Origin: Nanohaloarchaea archaeon PL-Br10_U2g27 | Lineage (GTDB): Archaea; Nanohalarchaeota; Nanosalinia; Nanosalinales; Nanosalinaceae | Length of the DNA: 24,663 bases | Direction of reading: 5' to 3' | NCBI GenBank assembly: GCA_001564035.1 | Contig: LKMX01000003.1 | Coordinates: forward strand, 1-24,663 | Shown: positions 14,997 through 21,640 of the stretch, piece after piece | Numbering within the stretch: position 1 is the first letter of the stretch | Layout: every line of letters starts with the position of its first letter | Notes under the pieces: generated by a model | Seen by the model: the letters and a program-made list of their open reading frames with translations, nothing else | Told to the model about the DNA's origin: nothing | Databases searched by the model: none | Program-made: the position numbers and the translations under genes

Positions 14997-15953
14997 TTAT
15001 TGAGAAAAATCTCCGTAAACCTGGATAATATAGGTATATAGATATACTCTGAACGGAACTGCAATAAACACTAACGCCATCAAAAACACCAGTGCTGCAA
15101 ACAGGCCTACAGGAATCAAAAGCAGAGGCGAAATAATAGCCACTAAAATACCGGCAATCGCCACCGGAATTAACATGGTCAAAACAATCATCAAAACCAG
15201 TAAACCAGTCACTATCCCAATAACCACTCCCAAAAACCATCTTACTACGAAATAAAGAACAGCCTGATCAACCTGGCCCGACAACATTCCTAGAGACTCT
15301 CTAAAGGCCTGAACAATATTATTCTCTGCCTCAACCATATTAGGCAATGCAAAATGGAAAACAATCCAGTTCACAAAATAAATAGCCAGTCCCAACGGAA
15401 CAAGGCCTAAAGCAATCCATGGATTAACTACCAATAGCAAAAATGCAAGGACAATCAATGCCAAGAACAGTATTCTATACAGGAAGTACTGTAAACCATT
15501 CCACAAATTATCTGAGACATAACCCAAAACCTTTACTTCTTGATCGAAAAGTGAGCGGAACAGAACAAACTCAAACAACGACGTAATATACAGGATGAAA
15601 AATACCAGGCCTAAAATGAACAAACCTAAAATTGGGAAAAACCCTTCTAATTCCGGTACATCATCGACAGCCATTCCCGTAATCAAGTTATCCTCTAAAA
15701 TCTGACTCATCTCTAGTTCAAAGCCCGTGCCTAACGAATACTCTGGAATGCTTCCAGTATCGTCAAAAGATGTTTCAGAGCTATCAAAATCTGTAGTTGG
15801 TGCCGGAGTACCTCCGAAAGACGGGAATGCAATATAACCGGTTAAAAAAATGATTAAAGCCAGTTTACTCCACGTAGAAAACTCGAAAGGAAACAAGACT
15901 TGCTTAGACTCCTGCAAGGCCTCCTCAATATTTTCAAACGCATACCAACCCAT
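14997..15953 (-). CDS. Multi-pass membrane protein, haloarchaeal-type unknown family
   Basis: The 318-residue protein begins with a conserved-looking amphipathic stretch (ALQESKQVLFPFEFSTWSKL) and a first membrane segment (ALIIFLTGYIAF), then an acidic/Ser-Thr extracellular-type loop (about 47-108). At least five further hydrophobic segments follow (about 107-127, 155-195, 232-262 and 262-305). The N-terminal pattern of an alpha-helix, LPF, W-x-x-LAL and a Gly-rich loop recalls a haloarchaeal membrane family of unknown function (I believe DUF7544), but I cannot confirm this. No transport or catalytic motif is visible. Confidence 0.7.
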   Translation of the reverse strand: MGWYAFENIEEALQESKQVLFPFEFSTWSKLALIIFLTGYIAFPSFGGTPAPTTDFDSSETSFDDTGSIPEYSLGTGFELEMSQILEDNLITGMAVDDVPELEGFFPILGLFILGLVFFILYITSLFEFVLFRSLFDQEVKVLGYVSDNLWNGLQYFLYRILFLALIVLAFLLLVVNPWIALGLVPLGLAIYFVNWIVFHFALPNMVEAENNIVQAFRESLGMLSGQVDQAVLYFVVRWFLGVVIGIVTGLLVLMIVLTMLIPVAIAGILVAIISPLLLIPVGLFAALVFLMALVFIAVPFRVYLYTYIIQVYGDFSQ

Positions 15954-16005
15954 AGCCCAGAATTAAACACCGGACTTCTTAAGAGTTTTCAGCCAACTGA
16001 ACTGA

Positions 16006-16013
16006 TTTAAAAA
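16006..16013 (+). promoter_or_regulatory. TATA-like box for the XPD-like helicase gene
   Basis: TTTAAAAA lies 31 bases before the helicase ATG in the 91-base divergent gap shared with the membrane-protein gene. It predicts a leaderless or very short leader. Confidence 0.45.
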
Positions 16014-16044
16014 TCTCTTATACAGTTTTCTAAACTACACAGTC

Positions 16045-17889
16045 ATGGATCTCTTCCCTTTTGAACAGAAACGAGAAAAACAGGCCAAGTTAATCGAAAA
16101 TATAGAGCAAACCATAACAGACTCAAGCTCAATCATCGCTCACGCACCTACAGGCCTAGGAAAAACAGCCGCAGCAGTTACCCCTGCTCTAGAACACGTA
16201 AAAGAGAACGGCGGAAAAGTATTCTTCCTAACCCCACGCCACAGCCAACACGAAATCGCATTAGAAGCAGTCAGAAAAATAAACGACAGACACAGCGAAA
16301 ACATTGTCTCAGTCGACCTAATAGGAAGAAGCCATCTGTGCGAAGCCGACTCAGTAACAACAGAAGGCCCAAAATGCCCTCGACACAATGAAACATTCGA
16401 AAACGGCAAACTATCAAACAAAACCCTCTCAAAAATAAAGCAGTTAAAACACCAAAACCTGCGAGCAGAACAAGTAAAGAAAAAATGCAGAGAAGTATGC
16501 GCATACACAGTCTCGCTCCACATGTGCAAAGACGCCGATATAATAATAGCTGACTACTTCCACATATTCCATCCATCAATACGAGAAGTAATACTTGAAC
16601 AAGCACAAGTAGACCTAGAAGACTGCATACTAGTAGTGGACGAAGCACACAACCTGCCATCACGCACCAGATCACTATACTCCCACACAATATCCGTCCC
16701 CTTAATCGAAAGAGCAATGACCGAAACCGAGAAATTTGGATACTACCCAGAACAACAGAACCTAGAACAACTCAAAAACGAAATAAACCGGCTCGCAAGA
16801 GACAAACTAGGCCTAAAAGACGACGAAGCAGAAATAACAGAAGCAGACCTAAAAGATCCGGTCGACAACTTCCACAGCTTTGAAGAACTCATAATAGACC
16901 TCGACGCAGCAGGAGAAGAAGTAATGGAGGAAGAAGAGAAAAGCTACTGCGCCAAACTAGCAGAGGCCTTAGACGGATGGAAAGGACCCGACAAAGGATT
17001 CTTCAGAAGCATAGAAAAAAACAGGAACGGAACAGACAGAACACTCAGAGTCAAATACTCCTGCCTAGACCCCAGCATATCAACATCAAACCCCTTAAAC
17101 AACTCAAAAGCCTCCATCCTAATGTCCGCAACACTAAAACCGCAAGAAATGTATGCAGACCTACTAGGCCTGGACAAACACACAACAATCGAGTTCGGAT
17201 CACCTTTCCCACGTAAAAACCGGGTAGAACTAGCCGTAAACACAGTCACAACACGCTACAAAGAACGGGACGATGCAATGATCCAAAAATACGCATGGTA
17301 CCTAGCAAAAAGCCTAGAAGAAATAAAAGGAAACGCAGCAGTCTTCATGCCCTCCTACCACCTACTGCACCAGATAAAAGAAAACTTGGAGCCTCGCACA
17401 GACCGGAAAATACTTGCAGAAGACCGGACAATGAACAAAAAACAAAAACAGCGCTTACTAGACGACTACCAAAACAACAGCAGCGAAGGCCTCCTATTAA
17501 TGGGAGTAGCATCAGGAAGCTTCGGTGAAGGAGTCGACTACCCCGGCGAAATGATGAAAGCAGTATTCATCGTAGGCCTACCACTGAGAAGGCCTAGCCT
17601 ACAGACAGAAGCCCTAGTTGATTATCTAGATGACAAGTTCGGGAAGGGATGGCAGTACGGCTACACATATCCTGCGATAAACGCTGCGACACAAGCTGCA
17701 GGACGATGTATACGTTCGAAGACCGATACAGGAATAATCGTCTACATGGACAAACGTTACACCTGGAACAAATACAAGAAACTATTGGAAAACCCAAACG
17801 AAATAATTGAAACAAGAGCCCCATGGCAAGAGATACAAGAATTCCAGGAAAAACATCTCGACAATGAAACAGGAGGAGGTAAAGGGTAA
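16045..17889 (+). CDS. XPD/Rad3-family Fe-S DNA helicase
   Basis: 5'-3' superfamily 2 helicase of the XPD/DinG group, used in DNA repair. The 614 residues show the Q-like N-terminus FPFEQKREKQ, Walker A APTGLGKT at 34-41, TPRHSQHEIA, a cysteine-rich segment (Cys99, Cys111, Cys148, Cys152, Cys161) that can hold the iron-sulfur cluster, DADIIIADYFHIFHP, the DEAH box at 199-202 followed by NLPSR, motif III SATLKP, GSFGEGVDYPGEMMKAV and QAAGRCIRSKTDTGIIVYMDKRY (motifs V and VI). Which four of the five cysteines bind the cluster is unclear. An arch-like helical insert follows motif II. It is separated by two bases from ribL. Confidence 0.92.
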   Translation: MDLFPFEQKREKQAKLIENIEQTITDSSSIIAHAPTGLGKTAAAVTPALEHVKENGGKVFFLTPRHSQHEIALEAVRKINDRHSENIVSVDLIGRSHLCEADSVTTEGPKCPRHNETFENGKLSNKTLSKIKQLKHQNLRAEQVKKKCREVCAYTVSLHMCKDADIIIADYFHIFHPSIREVILEQAQVDLEDCILVVDEAHNLPSRTRSLYSHTISVPLIERAMTETEKFGYYPEQQNLEQLKNEINRLARDKLGLKDDEAEITEADLKDPVDNFHSFEELIIDLDAAGEEVMEEEEKSYCAKLAEALDGWKGPDKGFFRSIEKNRNGTDRTLRVKYSCLDPSISTSNPLNNSKASILMSATLKPQEMYADLLGLDKHTTIEFGSPFPRKNRVELAVNTVTTRYKERDDAMIQKYAWYLAKSLEEIKGNAAVFMPSYHLLHQIKENLEPRTDRKILAEDRTMNKKQKQRLLDDYQNNSSEGLLLMGVASGSFGEGVDYPGEMMKAVFIVGLPLRRPSLQTEALVDYLDDKFGKGWQYGYTYPAINAATQAAGRCIRSKTDTGIIVYMDKRYTWNKYKKLLENPNEIIETRAPWQEIQEFQEKHLDNETGGGKG

Positions 17890-17891
17890 AG

Positions 17892-18284
17892 ATGGAAAAA
17901 ACTGTTATGGCCCAGGGAGTCTTCGACATACTCCACCCCGGCCATCTACACTACCTCCGCGAGTCCTCGAAGCTCGGTGACAAGCTCGTGGTCGTGCTCG
18001 CACGCGACTCAAGAATAGACAAAAAAACCTATTTTAACGAAAAGGAACGACTTGAAATGATTCAAGGCCTCGAAGTAGTCGACGAAGCACTTCTAGGATC
18101 AGAAGGCGATATTTACTCGACAGTCCAAGAAATAGACCCTGATATCATAACACTGGGCTACGACCAGAACCACTCAGAAAAAAAGGTGAAAAAAATGGCA
18201 GAAAAAGCCACAGACCACGACGTAGAAGTAATTAGAATCAAAGAGAAACCAGGCTACTCATCCACTAAAATCAGAGAATTCTAA
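17892..18284 (+). CDS. ribL: FAD synthase RibL (nucleotidyltransferase)
   Basis: Small cytidylyltransferase-fold enzyme that in archaea adenylates FMN to FAD. GVFDILHPGHLHYLRES (residues 9-25) has the HxGH motif at 15-18; KKTYFNEKERLEMIQGLEVVDEALLGS and DIITLGYDQNHSE are family stretches, and SSTKIREF closes the protein (ISTTKIR-like). At 130 residues it is slightly shorter than characterised RibL (about 150). Glycerol-phosphate cytidylyltransferases look similar, so substrate assignment is probable rather than certain. A GGAGGT site (17875-17880) inside the helicase 3' end precedes it. Its stop overlaps the flpA stop by four bases. Confidence 0.82.
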   Translation: MEKTVMAQGVFDILHPGHLHYLRESSKLGDKLVVVLARDSRIDKKTYFNEKERLEMIQGLEVVDEALLGSEGDIYSTVQEIDPDIITLGYDQNHSEKKVKKMAEKATDHDVEVIRIKEKPGYSSTKIREF

Positions 18285-18928
18285 GGCCTGATTTTCAAAA
18301 CAACGTGATCCTTCTCAAAAGGAGCCAAATCAACCTCACCAACAATACTCAACTCTTCCGAAACCTTTTCCTTAACTTCTTCAAAAATCTCTTCAGCAGG
18401 CCTCGAATCAGAAATAGACCGGGCCTTTACAGCTAAAAGCCCTATACCATCGTCTTTCAAGTATTTTTTAACGTTCTTAACGAAGATCTCGGGCTGGTCG
18501 CGCTGCGAAATATCCTGGAACACGTAATCATACTTATCCAGATACTCTTCATACTCTTCAGGATTCCTTGCGTTACCCAGCACAGGCGCGATATTATCCC
18601 TCTCCTCCGCTAATTCAACCAAGCCTCTAATCACAGAATCGGAGTACTCAACACCTACTATCACCCCTTCTGTAAGAATATCTGAGAAGTGTGAGATGGT
18701 CGTACCGGAAGCAGCGCCTAGATATAAAACGTTACAGTCAGGCCTCAACCCGATATCCATGCCTTTCTTCACCGCCGCCCCAACCTTACTCCTGTTCTCA
18801 ACCCACCGCCTATACTCCACACCGTCTTCCCTCACCAAGGCCTCTCCATACACCTTTTCTCCAGGCCTCGCGTTCTCCGTGAAAAGTTTGTCCCTACTCA
18901 AGTAGATACCGGGTTGAACTTCTTCCAT
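18281..18928 (-). CDS. flpA: Fibrillarin-like rRNA 2'-O-methyltransferase FlpA
   Basis: Catalytic subunit of the box C/D RNP. The 215 residues include YGEALVREDGVEYRRWVENR (28-46), RSKVGAAVKKG, the SAM-binding LYLGAASGTTISHFSD (68-83), GVEYSDSVIRGLVELAEERD, VFQDISQRDQPEIF (usual DVAQPDQ) and LLAVKARSISDSRP with the catalytic lysine. The protein ends Ile-Arg-Pro, using AGGCCT directly before TAG. Its normal partner gene nop5 is on the same strand 645 bases upstream, but a toxin-antitoxin pair in the opposite orientation lies between, so flpA must now use its own promoter; AT-rich AAATATAGT at about 18958-18966 (reverse strand) is a candidate. Confidence 0.95.
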   Translation of the reverse strand: MEEVQPGIYLSRDKLFTENARPGEKVYGEALVREDGVEYRRWVENRSKVGAAVKKGMDIGLRPDCNVLYLGAASGTTISHFSDILTEGVIVGVEYSDSVIRGLVELAEERDNIAPVLGNARNPEEYEEYLDKYDYVFQDISQRDQPEIFVKNVKKYLKDDGIGLLAVKARSISDSRPAEEIFEEVKEKVSEELSIVGEVDLAPFEKDHVVLKIRP

Positions 18929-18981
18929 AACAAGCGTAGTAGCATCCAGTCTAATAATACTATATTTCTCCTCAGTCTTGA

Positions 18982-18996
18982 TATAACGGCGTTATA
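18982..18996. promoter_or_regulatory. Palindrome, candidate operator of the toxin-antitoxin pair
   Basis: TATAACG-G-CGTTATA is a perfect inverted repeat with 7-base arms and one central base. It lies in the 135-base divergent region between flpA and the ribbon-helix-helix antitoxin gene, about 35 bases upstream of the antitoxin TATA-like box and about 16 bases upstream of the candidate flpA box. RHH antitoxins usually bind such repeats to repress their own operon. Confidence 0.4.
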
Positions 18997-19030
18997 CCTC
19001 AGTTCGGGTAATCGCTTATCAAACAAAAAC

Positions 19031-19038
19031 CATAAAAG
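19031..19038 (+). promoter_or_regulatory. TATA-like box for the toxin-antitoxin operon
   Basis: CATAAAAG lies 25 bases before the antitoxin ATG, predicting a leaderless mRNA. Confidence 0.45.
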
Positions 19039-19063
19039 AGTAATATCCACTTATTATCATGTT

Positions 19064-19297
19064 ATGACTTTGAGTGTTGATGTGCCTGAAGGCCTGGAAA
19101 AAGAGATGGAGAAAGAGGTAGAGCGAGGCAGGTATAAATCGAAATCTGAACTGATGCGCGATGCGATAAGACGACTTTTAGAACAGCAACGAGTGGATGA
19201 AAAAATCTCTCGTGAAATGCAGAAACGGCTTGAAACTGCTAGAGAAGAATCAGAAACCATCCCGCACAGCGAACTCGATGAACACCTGACCACGTGA
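19064..19297 (+). CDS. Ribbon-helix-helix (ParD/CopG-like) antitoxin
   Basis: The 77-residue protein starts with a beta strand (MTLSVDVPEGLEKEMEKEV), followed by two helices around KSKSELMRDAIRRLLEQQ, the classic RHH DNA-binding fold, and a charged C-terminal helix (DEKISREMQKRLETAREESE) that would wrap the toxin. The ATG at 19064 is preferred over further upstream codons because it gives the correct ribbon start. The toxin gene follows after seven bases. It is predicted to repress its own promoter and neutralise the toxin. It lies on the opposite strand to the flanking flpA and nop5 genes. Confidence 0.82.
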   Translation: MTLSVDVPEGLEKEMEKEVERGRYKSKSELMRDAIRRLLEQQRVDEKISREMQKRLETAREESETIPHSELDEHLTT

Positions 19298-19304
19298 ACT
19301 CCAA

Positions 19305-19577
19305 GTGTTAGAAATAGAATGGACAGTACAGGCAGTTGATAAACTTGAAGGCCTTGAAAACACTGAAGAAAAAGAAATCAGGGACGCCGTAGATGAACTC
19401 TCAGAAAAACAGTTCTCACACCCAGATCTCAAACCAATAAAAGACAGAAACAGCAAATGGATCTGGAGACTGAAAGTCAAGAGAAAACACACAGATCACA
19501 GAATATTCATAGATCTACAAGACAGCAAACTCATTATACTTGATTTCGACCACAGAGACACAGCCTACGAAAACTAG
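19305..19577 (+). CDS. RelE/ParE-family toxin
   Basis: The 90-residue protein fits the RelE/ParE fold: N-terminal strand LEIEWTVQAVDKLEGLENTE, two helices (EKEIRDAVDELSEKQ), then strands around LKPIKDRNSKWIWRLKVKRK, HRIFIDLQDSKLIILDFDHRDTAYEN. The W-x-WRLKV-x-x-xHR-I-F and C-terminal FDHRDTAY residues correspond to the active or structural core of RelE-type mRNA interferases. The start is GTG at 19305; a TTG or ATG start would lose the first strand. Its stop TAG overlaps the nop5 stop of the other strand. Whether it cleaves mRNA or targets gyrase cannot be decided from sequence. Confidence 0.8.
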   Translation: MLEIEWTVQAVDKLEGLENTEEKEIRDAVDELSEKQFSHPDLKPIKDRNSKWIWRLKVKRKHTDHRIFIDLQDSKLIILDFDHRDTAYEN

Positions 19578-20320
19578 GCCTTCAACTCTTCAAAACGCTC
19601 CCTACATTCCTCTAAAAGCTCTTTCCCCTTATCTTTGTCGCCGTACACATCGAGGCGGGCAGCCATCACAACCTTGTTAGCCATGAACCTCGCCATCTTA
19701 CCGCGCTCAGATTCCGGCAACGGGTTAACGAAACGATGCTCAAAAATCACTCCGTGTTTTGGAGGCGTACCTTTACCTCTCAAGTAACGGAACAACGCCT
19801 TTTCAGCTCCAAGCATCTGAACAGTTGAAGCAGGACTCTTAGCCAATTCCTCAAGGCCTCCTGCCAACGCGACCAGTTTCGCACCAAGTATATGGCCTGT
19901 TAAAGTTGTCATATTCGAGGCCTCCTCACTCATCGACTCTCTAACATAGTCATCAAGCTCTTCCCTCAACTCCAGATCTGACTCAAGGTTCTCCACCACA
20001 GATTCAATCATTTCCTTTTCCCTTTCTCCAAGAGCCGAGCCTTTAGAGTTCTCCGCTAGTCCGCTGAAAGAATCGAGTTCTGATCGTTCCACCCCTCTAC
20101 CAAGAATCTTAACTAAATGCTCAACATTATCGATTTCCTCCACCAGCTCCGGAAAATGCAATCTGTACCACTCCTTGAAATCCTCCTCTTTTTCAGCTAT
20201 AGAGGCCTCCAACCGATCCATCATTTTTACAGCACGGACAATATGCTTCTCCCTATCCTCGCCACCGAGTTCTTCTTTCGTAGAACTCAACGCCCTGTCC
20301 ACAATATCATTATTACTCAT
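19574..20320 (-). CDS. nop5: C/D RNP scaffold Nop5, lacking the N-terminal domain
   Basis: Core protein that joins fibrillarin to L7Ae and the C/D guide RNA. The 248 residues begin directly with the coiled-coil region (KHIVRAVKMMDRLEASIAEK, EWYRLHFPELVEEID near 50-64). They continue with the Nop RNA-binding domain (LTGHILGAKLVALAGGLEELAKSPASTVQ, GAEKALFRYLRGKGTPPKHGVIFEH, GKMARFMANKVVMAARLDVYG). Typical archaeal Nop5 is roughly 350-420 residues and has an N-terminal domain of about 100-120 residues that holds fibrillarin; that domain is missing here. I believe halophile versions are also short. It lies 29 bases after the HTH gene. Its stop overlaps the toxin stop. Confidence 0.93.
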   Translation of the reverse strand: MSNNDIVDRALSSTKEELGGEDREKHIVRAVKMMDRLEASIAEKEEDFKEWYRLHFPELVEEIDNVEHLVKILGRGVERSELDSFSGLAENSKGSALGEREKEMIESVVENLESDLELREELDDYVRESMSEEASNMTTLTGHILGAKLVALAGGLEELAKSPASTVQMLGAEKALFRYLRGKGTPPKHGVIFEHRFVNPLPESERGKMARFMANKVVMAARLDVYGDKDKGKELLEECRERFEELKA

Positions 20321-20349
20321 TTTTCAATTCTCCTCCTTCCTCTTTTTTT

Positions 20350-20715
20350 TTAGATCTCCAAGCCCATCATGTTAACCTTCTTCTTAACTTCTTCCACAGT
20401 TCTATCCAGGCCTTCAGCAATAGTCTCAAGATCCGAAGTACCGTAGCTCTGCAAAATATAACGCTCCTCAGTCCTAGAAAACGGAGCCCAGTCCTCATCA
20501 CTATACTCGTTACTAACAAAGAAATCCTCCAGTTCCTCGTTGCTCATACCGTTACGATTATTCTTCAGGAAATCGATCTCCTCCTTGCTCCAGACACCGC
20601 CCTTACCCTTATCACTCAAGGCCTTCCTCTCAACTTTCTCACGGCTCGTCAACTGATCATCCAAAACCCTTTTAGCCTTCTCAACCAACTGATCCTTCAC
20701 AACATCCTCATCCAT
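20350..20715 (-). CDS. Small protein with SANT/HTH-like repeats, function unknown
   Basis: The 121-residue protein (ATG at 20713-20715) starts MDEDVVKDQLVEKAKRVLDD and then carries two similar segments: WSKEEIDFLKNNRNGMSNEEL near 42-62, and FSRTEERYILQSYGTSDLETIAEGLDRTVEEVKKKV near 79-114. Each looks like a Myb/SANT or sigma-4-like helix-turn-helix (aromatic-S-x-x-E-x-x-x-hydrophobic). DNA or protein binding is plausible. An in-frame upstream ATG would add MCVFESLIVIVVC, an unlikely N-terminus. It precedes nop5 in the same unit; a TATA-like TTAATTATTAAAAAG lies just upstream at about 20782-20796 on the reverse strand. Confidence 0.65.
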   Translation of the reverse strand: MDEDVVKDQLVEKAKRVLDDQLTSREKVERKALSDKGKGGVWSKEEIDFLKNNRNGMSNEELEDFFVSNEYSDEDWAPFSRTEERYILQSYGTSDLETIAEGLDRTVEEVKKKVNMMGLEI

Positions 20716-20861
20716 ACAAACAACAATTACAATCAAAGATTCAAAAACACACAACCCTCCTCCGTCTCGAAGCCAAGAACTCCTTTTTAATAATTAACAC
20801 CACCAACAAACATACACAGGCCCACAAACATAACACAAAGGCCTAACACTGCGCGGAGTTC

Positions 20862-20880
20862 GAAAACCTTTAAGGTTTTC
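20862..20880. promoter_or_regulatory. Perfect hairpin containing a TATA-like core, upstream of tRNA-Gly
   Basis: GAAAACCTT-T-AAGGTTTTC is a 19-base inverted repeat whose centre reads CTTTAAG, about 34-40 bases before the tRNA 5' end. It may be the tRNA promoter or one of the short palindromes that surround this gene. Confidence 0.4.
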
Positions 20881-20891
20881 AGCTCCCACCA

Positions 20892-20909
20892 GCAAATCTA
20901 ATGATTTGC
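20892..20909. repeat. Hairpin abutting the tRNA-Gly 5' end
   Basis: GCAAATC-TAAT-GATTTGC is a perfect 7-base-pair stem with a 4-base loop; its last two bases are the first two of the tRNA. It would compete with the acceptor stem in the precursor. Confidence 0.5.
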
Positions 20910-20980
20910 GGAGTTGGTCCAGTGGCCTAAGACCCCGGCCTTCCAAGCCGGTGACCCGGGTTCAAATCCCGGACTCCGCA
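20908..20980 (+). tRNA. tRNA-Gly (anticodon UCC)
   Basis: A full cloverleaf can be drawn: acceptor GCGGAGT (20908-20914) with ACTCCGC (20973-20979), discriminator A at 20980; D arm GTC/GAC; anticodon stem CCGGC/GCCGG (20935-20939, 20947-20951) with loop CTTCCAA and anticodon TCC at 20942-20944; T stem CCGGG/CCCGG (20956-20960, 20968-20972) with loop TTCAAAT. CCA is not encoded and there is no intron. Its 3' end is duplicated 120 bases downstream, as is common at tRNA integration sites. Confidence 0.96.
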
Positions 20981-20987
20981 TCGCTTC

Positions 20988-21033
20988 AAAGATTCTTTGA
21001 ATCTTTTGCAAGAAGATCAGTGATCTGATCTTC
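20988..21033. repeat. Two adjacent perfect hairpins downstream of tRNA-Gly
   Basis: AAAGATTC-TTT-GAATCTTT (20988-21006, 8-base stem) and GAAGATCAG-TGAT-CTGATCTTC (21012-21033, 9-base stem). Neither is followed by a T run, so ordinary terminators are unlikely. They resemble the other palindromes around this tRNA: A/G-rich left arm, loop of 3-4 bases. Confidence 0.55.
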
Positions 21034-21050
21034 ATTTCAGCGCTGCTAGT

Positions 21051-21102
21051 CCCGGGTTTAACTGAAAAATCTTCTGATTTTCAAAATCCCGGACTCCGCA
21101 TC
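21051..21102 (+). pseudogene. Second tRNA-Gly 3' end, interrupted in the T loop by a hairpin
   Basis: CCCGGGTT (21051-21058) and AAATCCCGGACTCCGCATC (21084-21102) repeat the T arm, acceptor strand and following bases of the tRNA. About 24 extra bases sit in what would be the T loop, including GAAAAATC-TTCT-GATTTTC (21064-21082). The 19-base direct repeat matches 20964-20982 exactly. No matching anticodon or D arm is visible upstream. It is either a decayed tRNA copy with a palindrome inserted, or an attachment-site scar. Confidence 0.6.
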
Positions 21103-21169
21103 TAAATTATAGTAGTCCTGAACTGTATCACATAGATAAACCCTTTAAGCATGCGTATAAACAGCTTTT

Positions 21170-21283
21170 ATGACTAAAGAGGTAGAGGACAGAAGTGTCG
21201 AAGAACTTCTTAACAGATTGAAAAAGTCCGCTAAAGATATCAAAGAAGGCAGAACTTCTAACATCAAAGAAATGAAAATTTAA
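21170..21283 (+). CDS. Very short ORF, possible antitoxin-like peptide
   Basis: The 37-codon ORF reads MTKEVEDRSVEELLNRLKKS, then AKDIKEGRTSNIKEMKI: charged and helical. CTTTAAGC at 21143-21150 is a TATA-like box at leaderless spacing. It is followed after 24 bases by the DUF4258-like gene. Length and composition recall the short C-terminal part of RelB-like antitoxins, but no DNA-binding fold is present and I do not recognise a family. Confidence 0.45.
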   Translation: MTKEVEDRSVEELLNRLKKSAKDIKEGRTSNIKEMKI

Positions 21284-21307
21284 GAGGCCTCAAACCAGAC
21301 TTTATCT

Positions 21308-21640
21308 GTGGACTTATCTCAAAAACTTAAAGAAAAACTAGCCGAGTATCCTAGCAACGAATTTCACATCGATGAACACGCACTACTTAGATGTAAGGAC
21401 TACACAGACCTAGATTACGAAGACGTACTCGACCGTTTGAGAAGCTACAATTTTTCACGAGTAGTCAAAAATGATTCCAAAAAAGATACACTCCAGCAAT
21501 ATGAAAGTTATAAGGTTAGGATACCCAAAAGTAACCGGTACGTCTATGAAGTGGTTATATATTTGACACCTGACAAACCACTTGTAAAGACTGTCTCAAA
21601 GCTTAAAAACAAAGCCCAGGAGCTGATTGAAAATGTCTAA
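21308..21640 (+). CDS. DUF4258-like protein, candidate RelE-related toxin
   Basis: The 110-residue protein starts at GTG (21308). FHIDEHALLRCKDYTDLDYEDVLDRL (near 18-43) matches the H-A-x-x-R then helix pattern of DUF4258, followed by strands around YESYKVRIPKSNRYVYEVVIYLTPDKPLVKTVSKL. DUF4258 proteins are distantly related to RelE-like toxins and typically sit directly before DUF2283 proteins, exactly as here: the next ATG overlaps this stop by eight bases. Its biochemical role is not known. No AGGCCT lies inside, unlike most non-ribosomal genes here. Confidence 0.6.
   Translation: MDLSQKLKEKLAEYPSNEFHIDEHALLRCKDYTDLDYEDVLDRLRSYNFSRVVKNDSKKDTLQQYESYKVRIPKSNRYVYEVVIYLTPDKPLVKTVSKLKNKAQELIENV

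Noticed and set aside
20862..21082. CRISPR array or terminator series around the tRNA
   Set aside because: The hairpins differ in sequence and spacing, lack unique spacers between identical repeats, and are not followed by T runs.
20853..21100. One long outer tRNA formed from GCGGAGTT at 20853 and the duplicated 3' end, with the intact tRNA-Gly nested inside
   Set aside because: No D arm or anticodon arm can be drawn for the outer copy; the upstream 8-base match may be chance.
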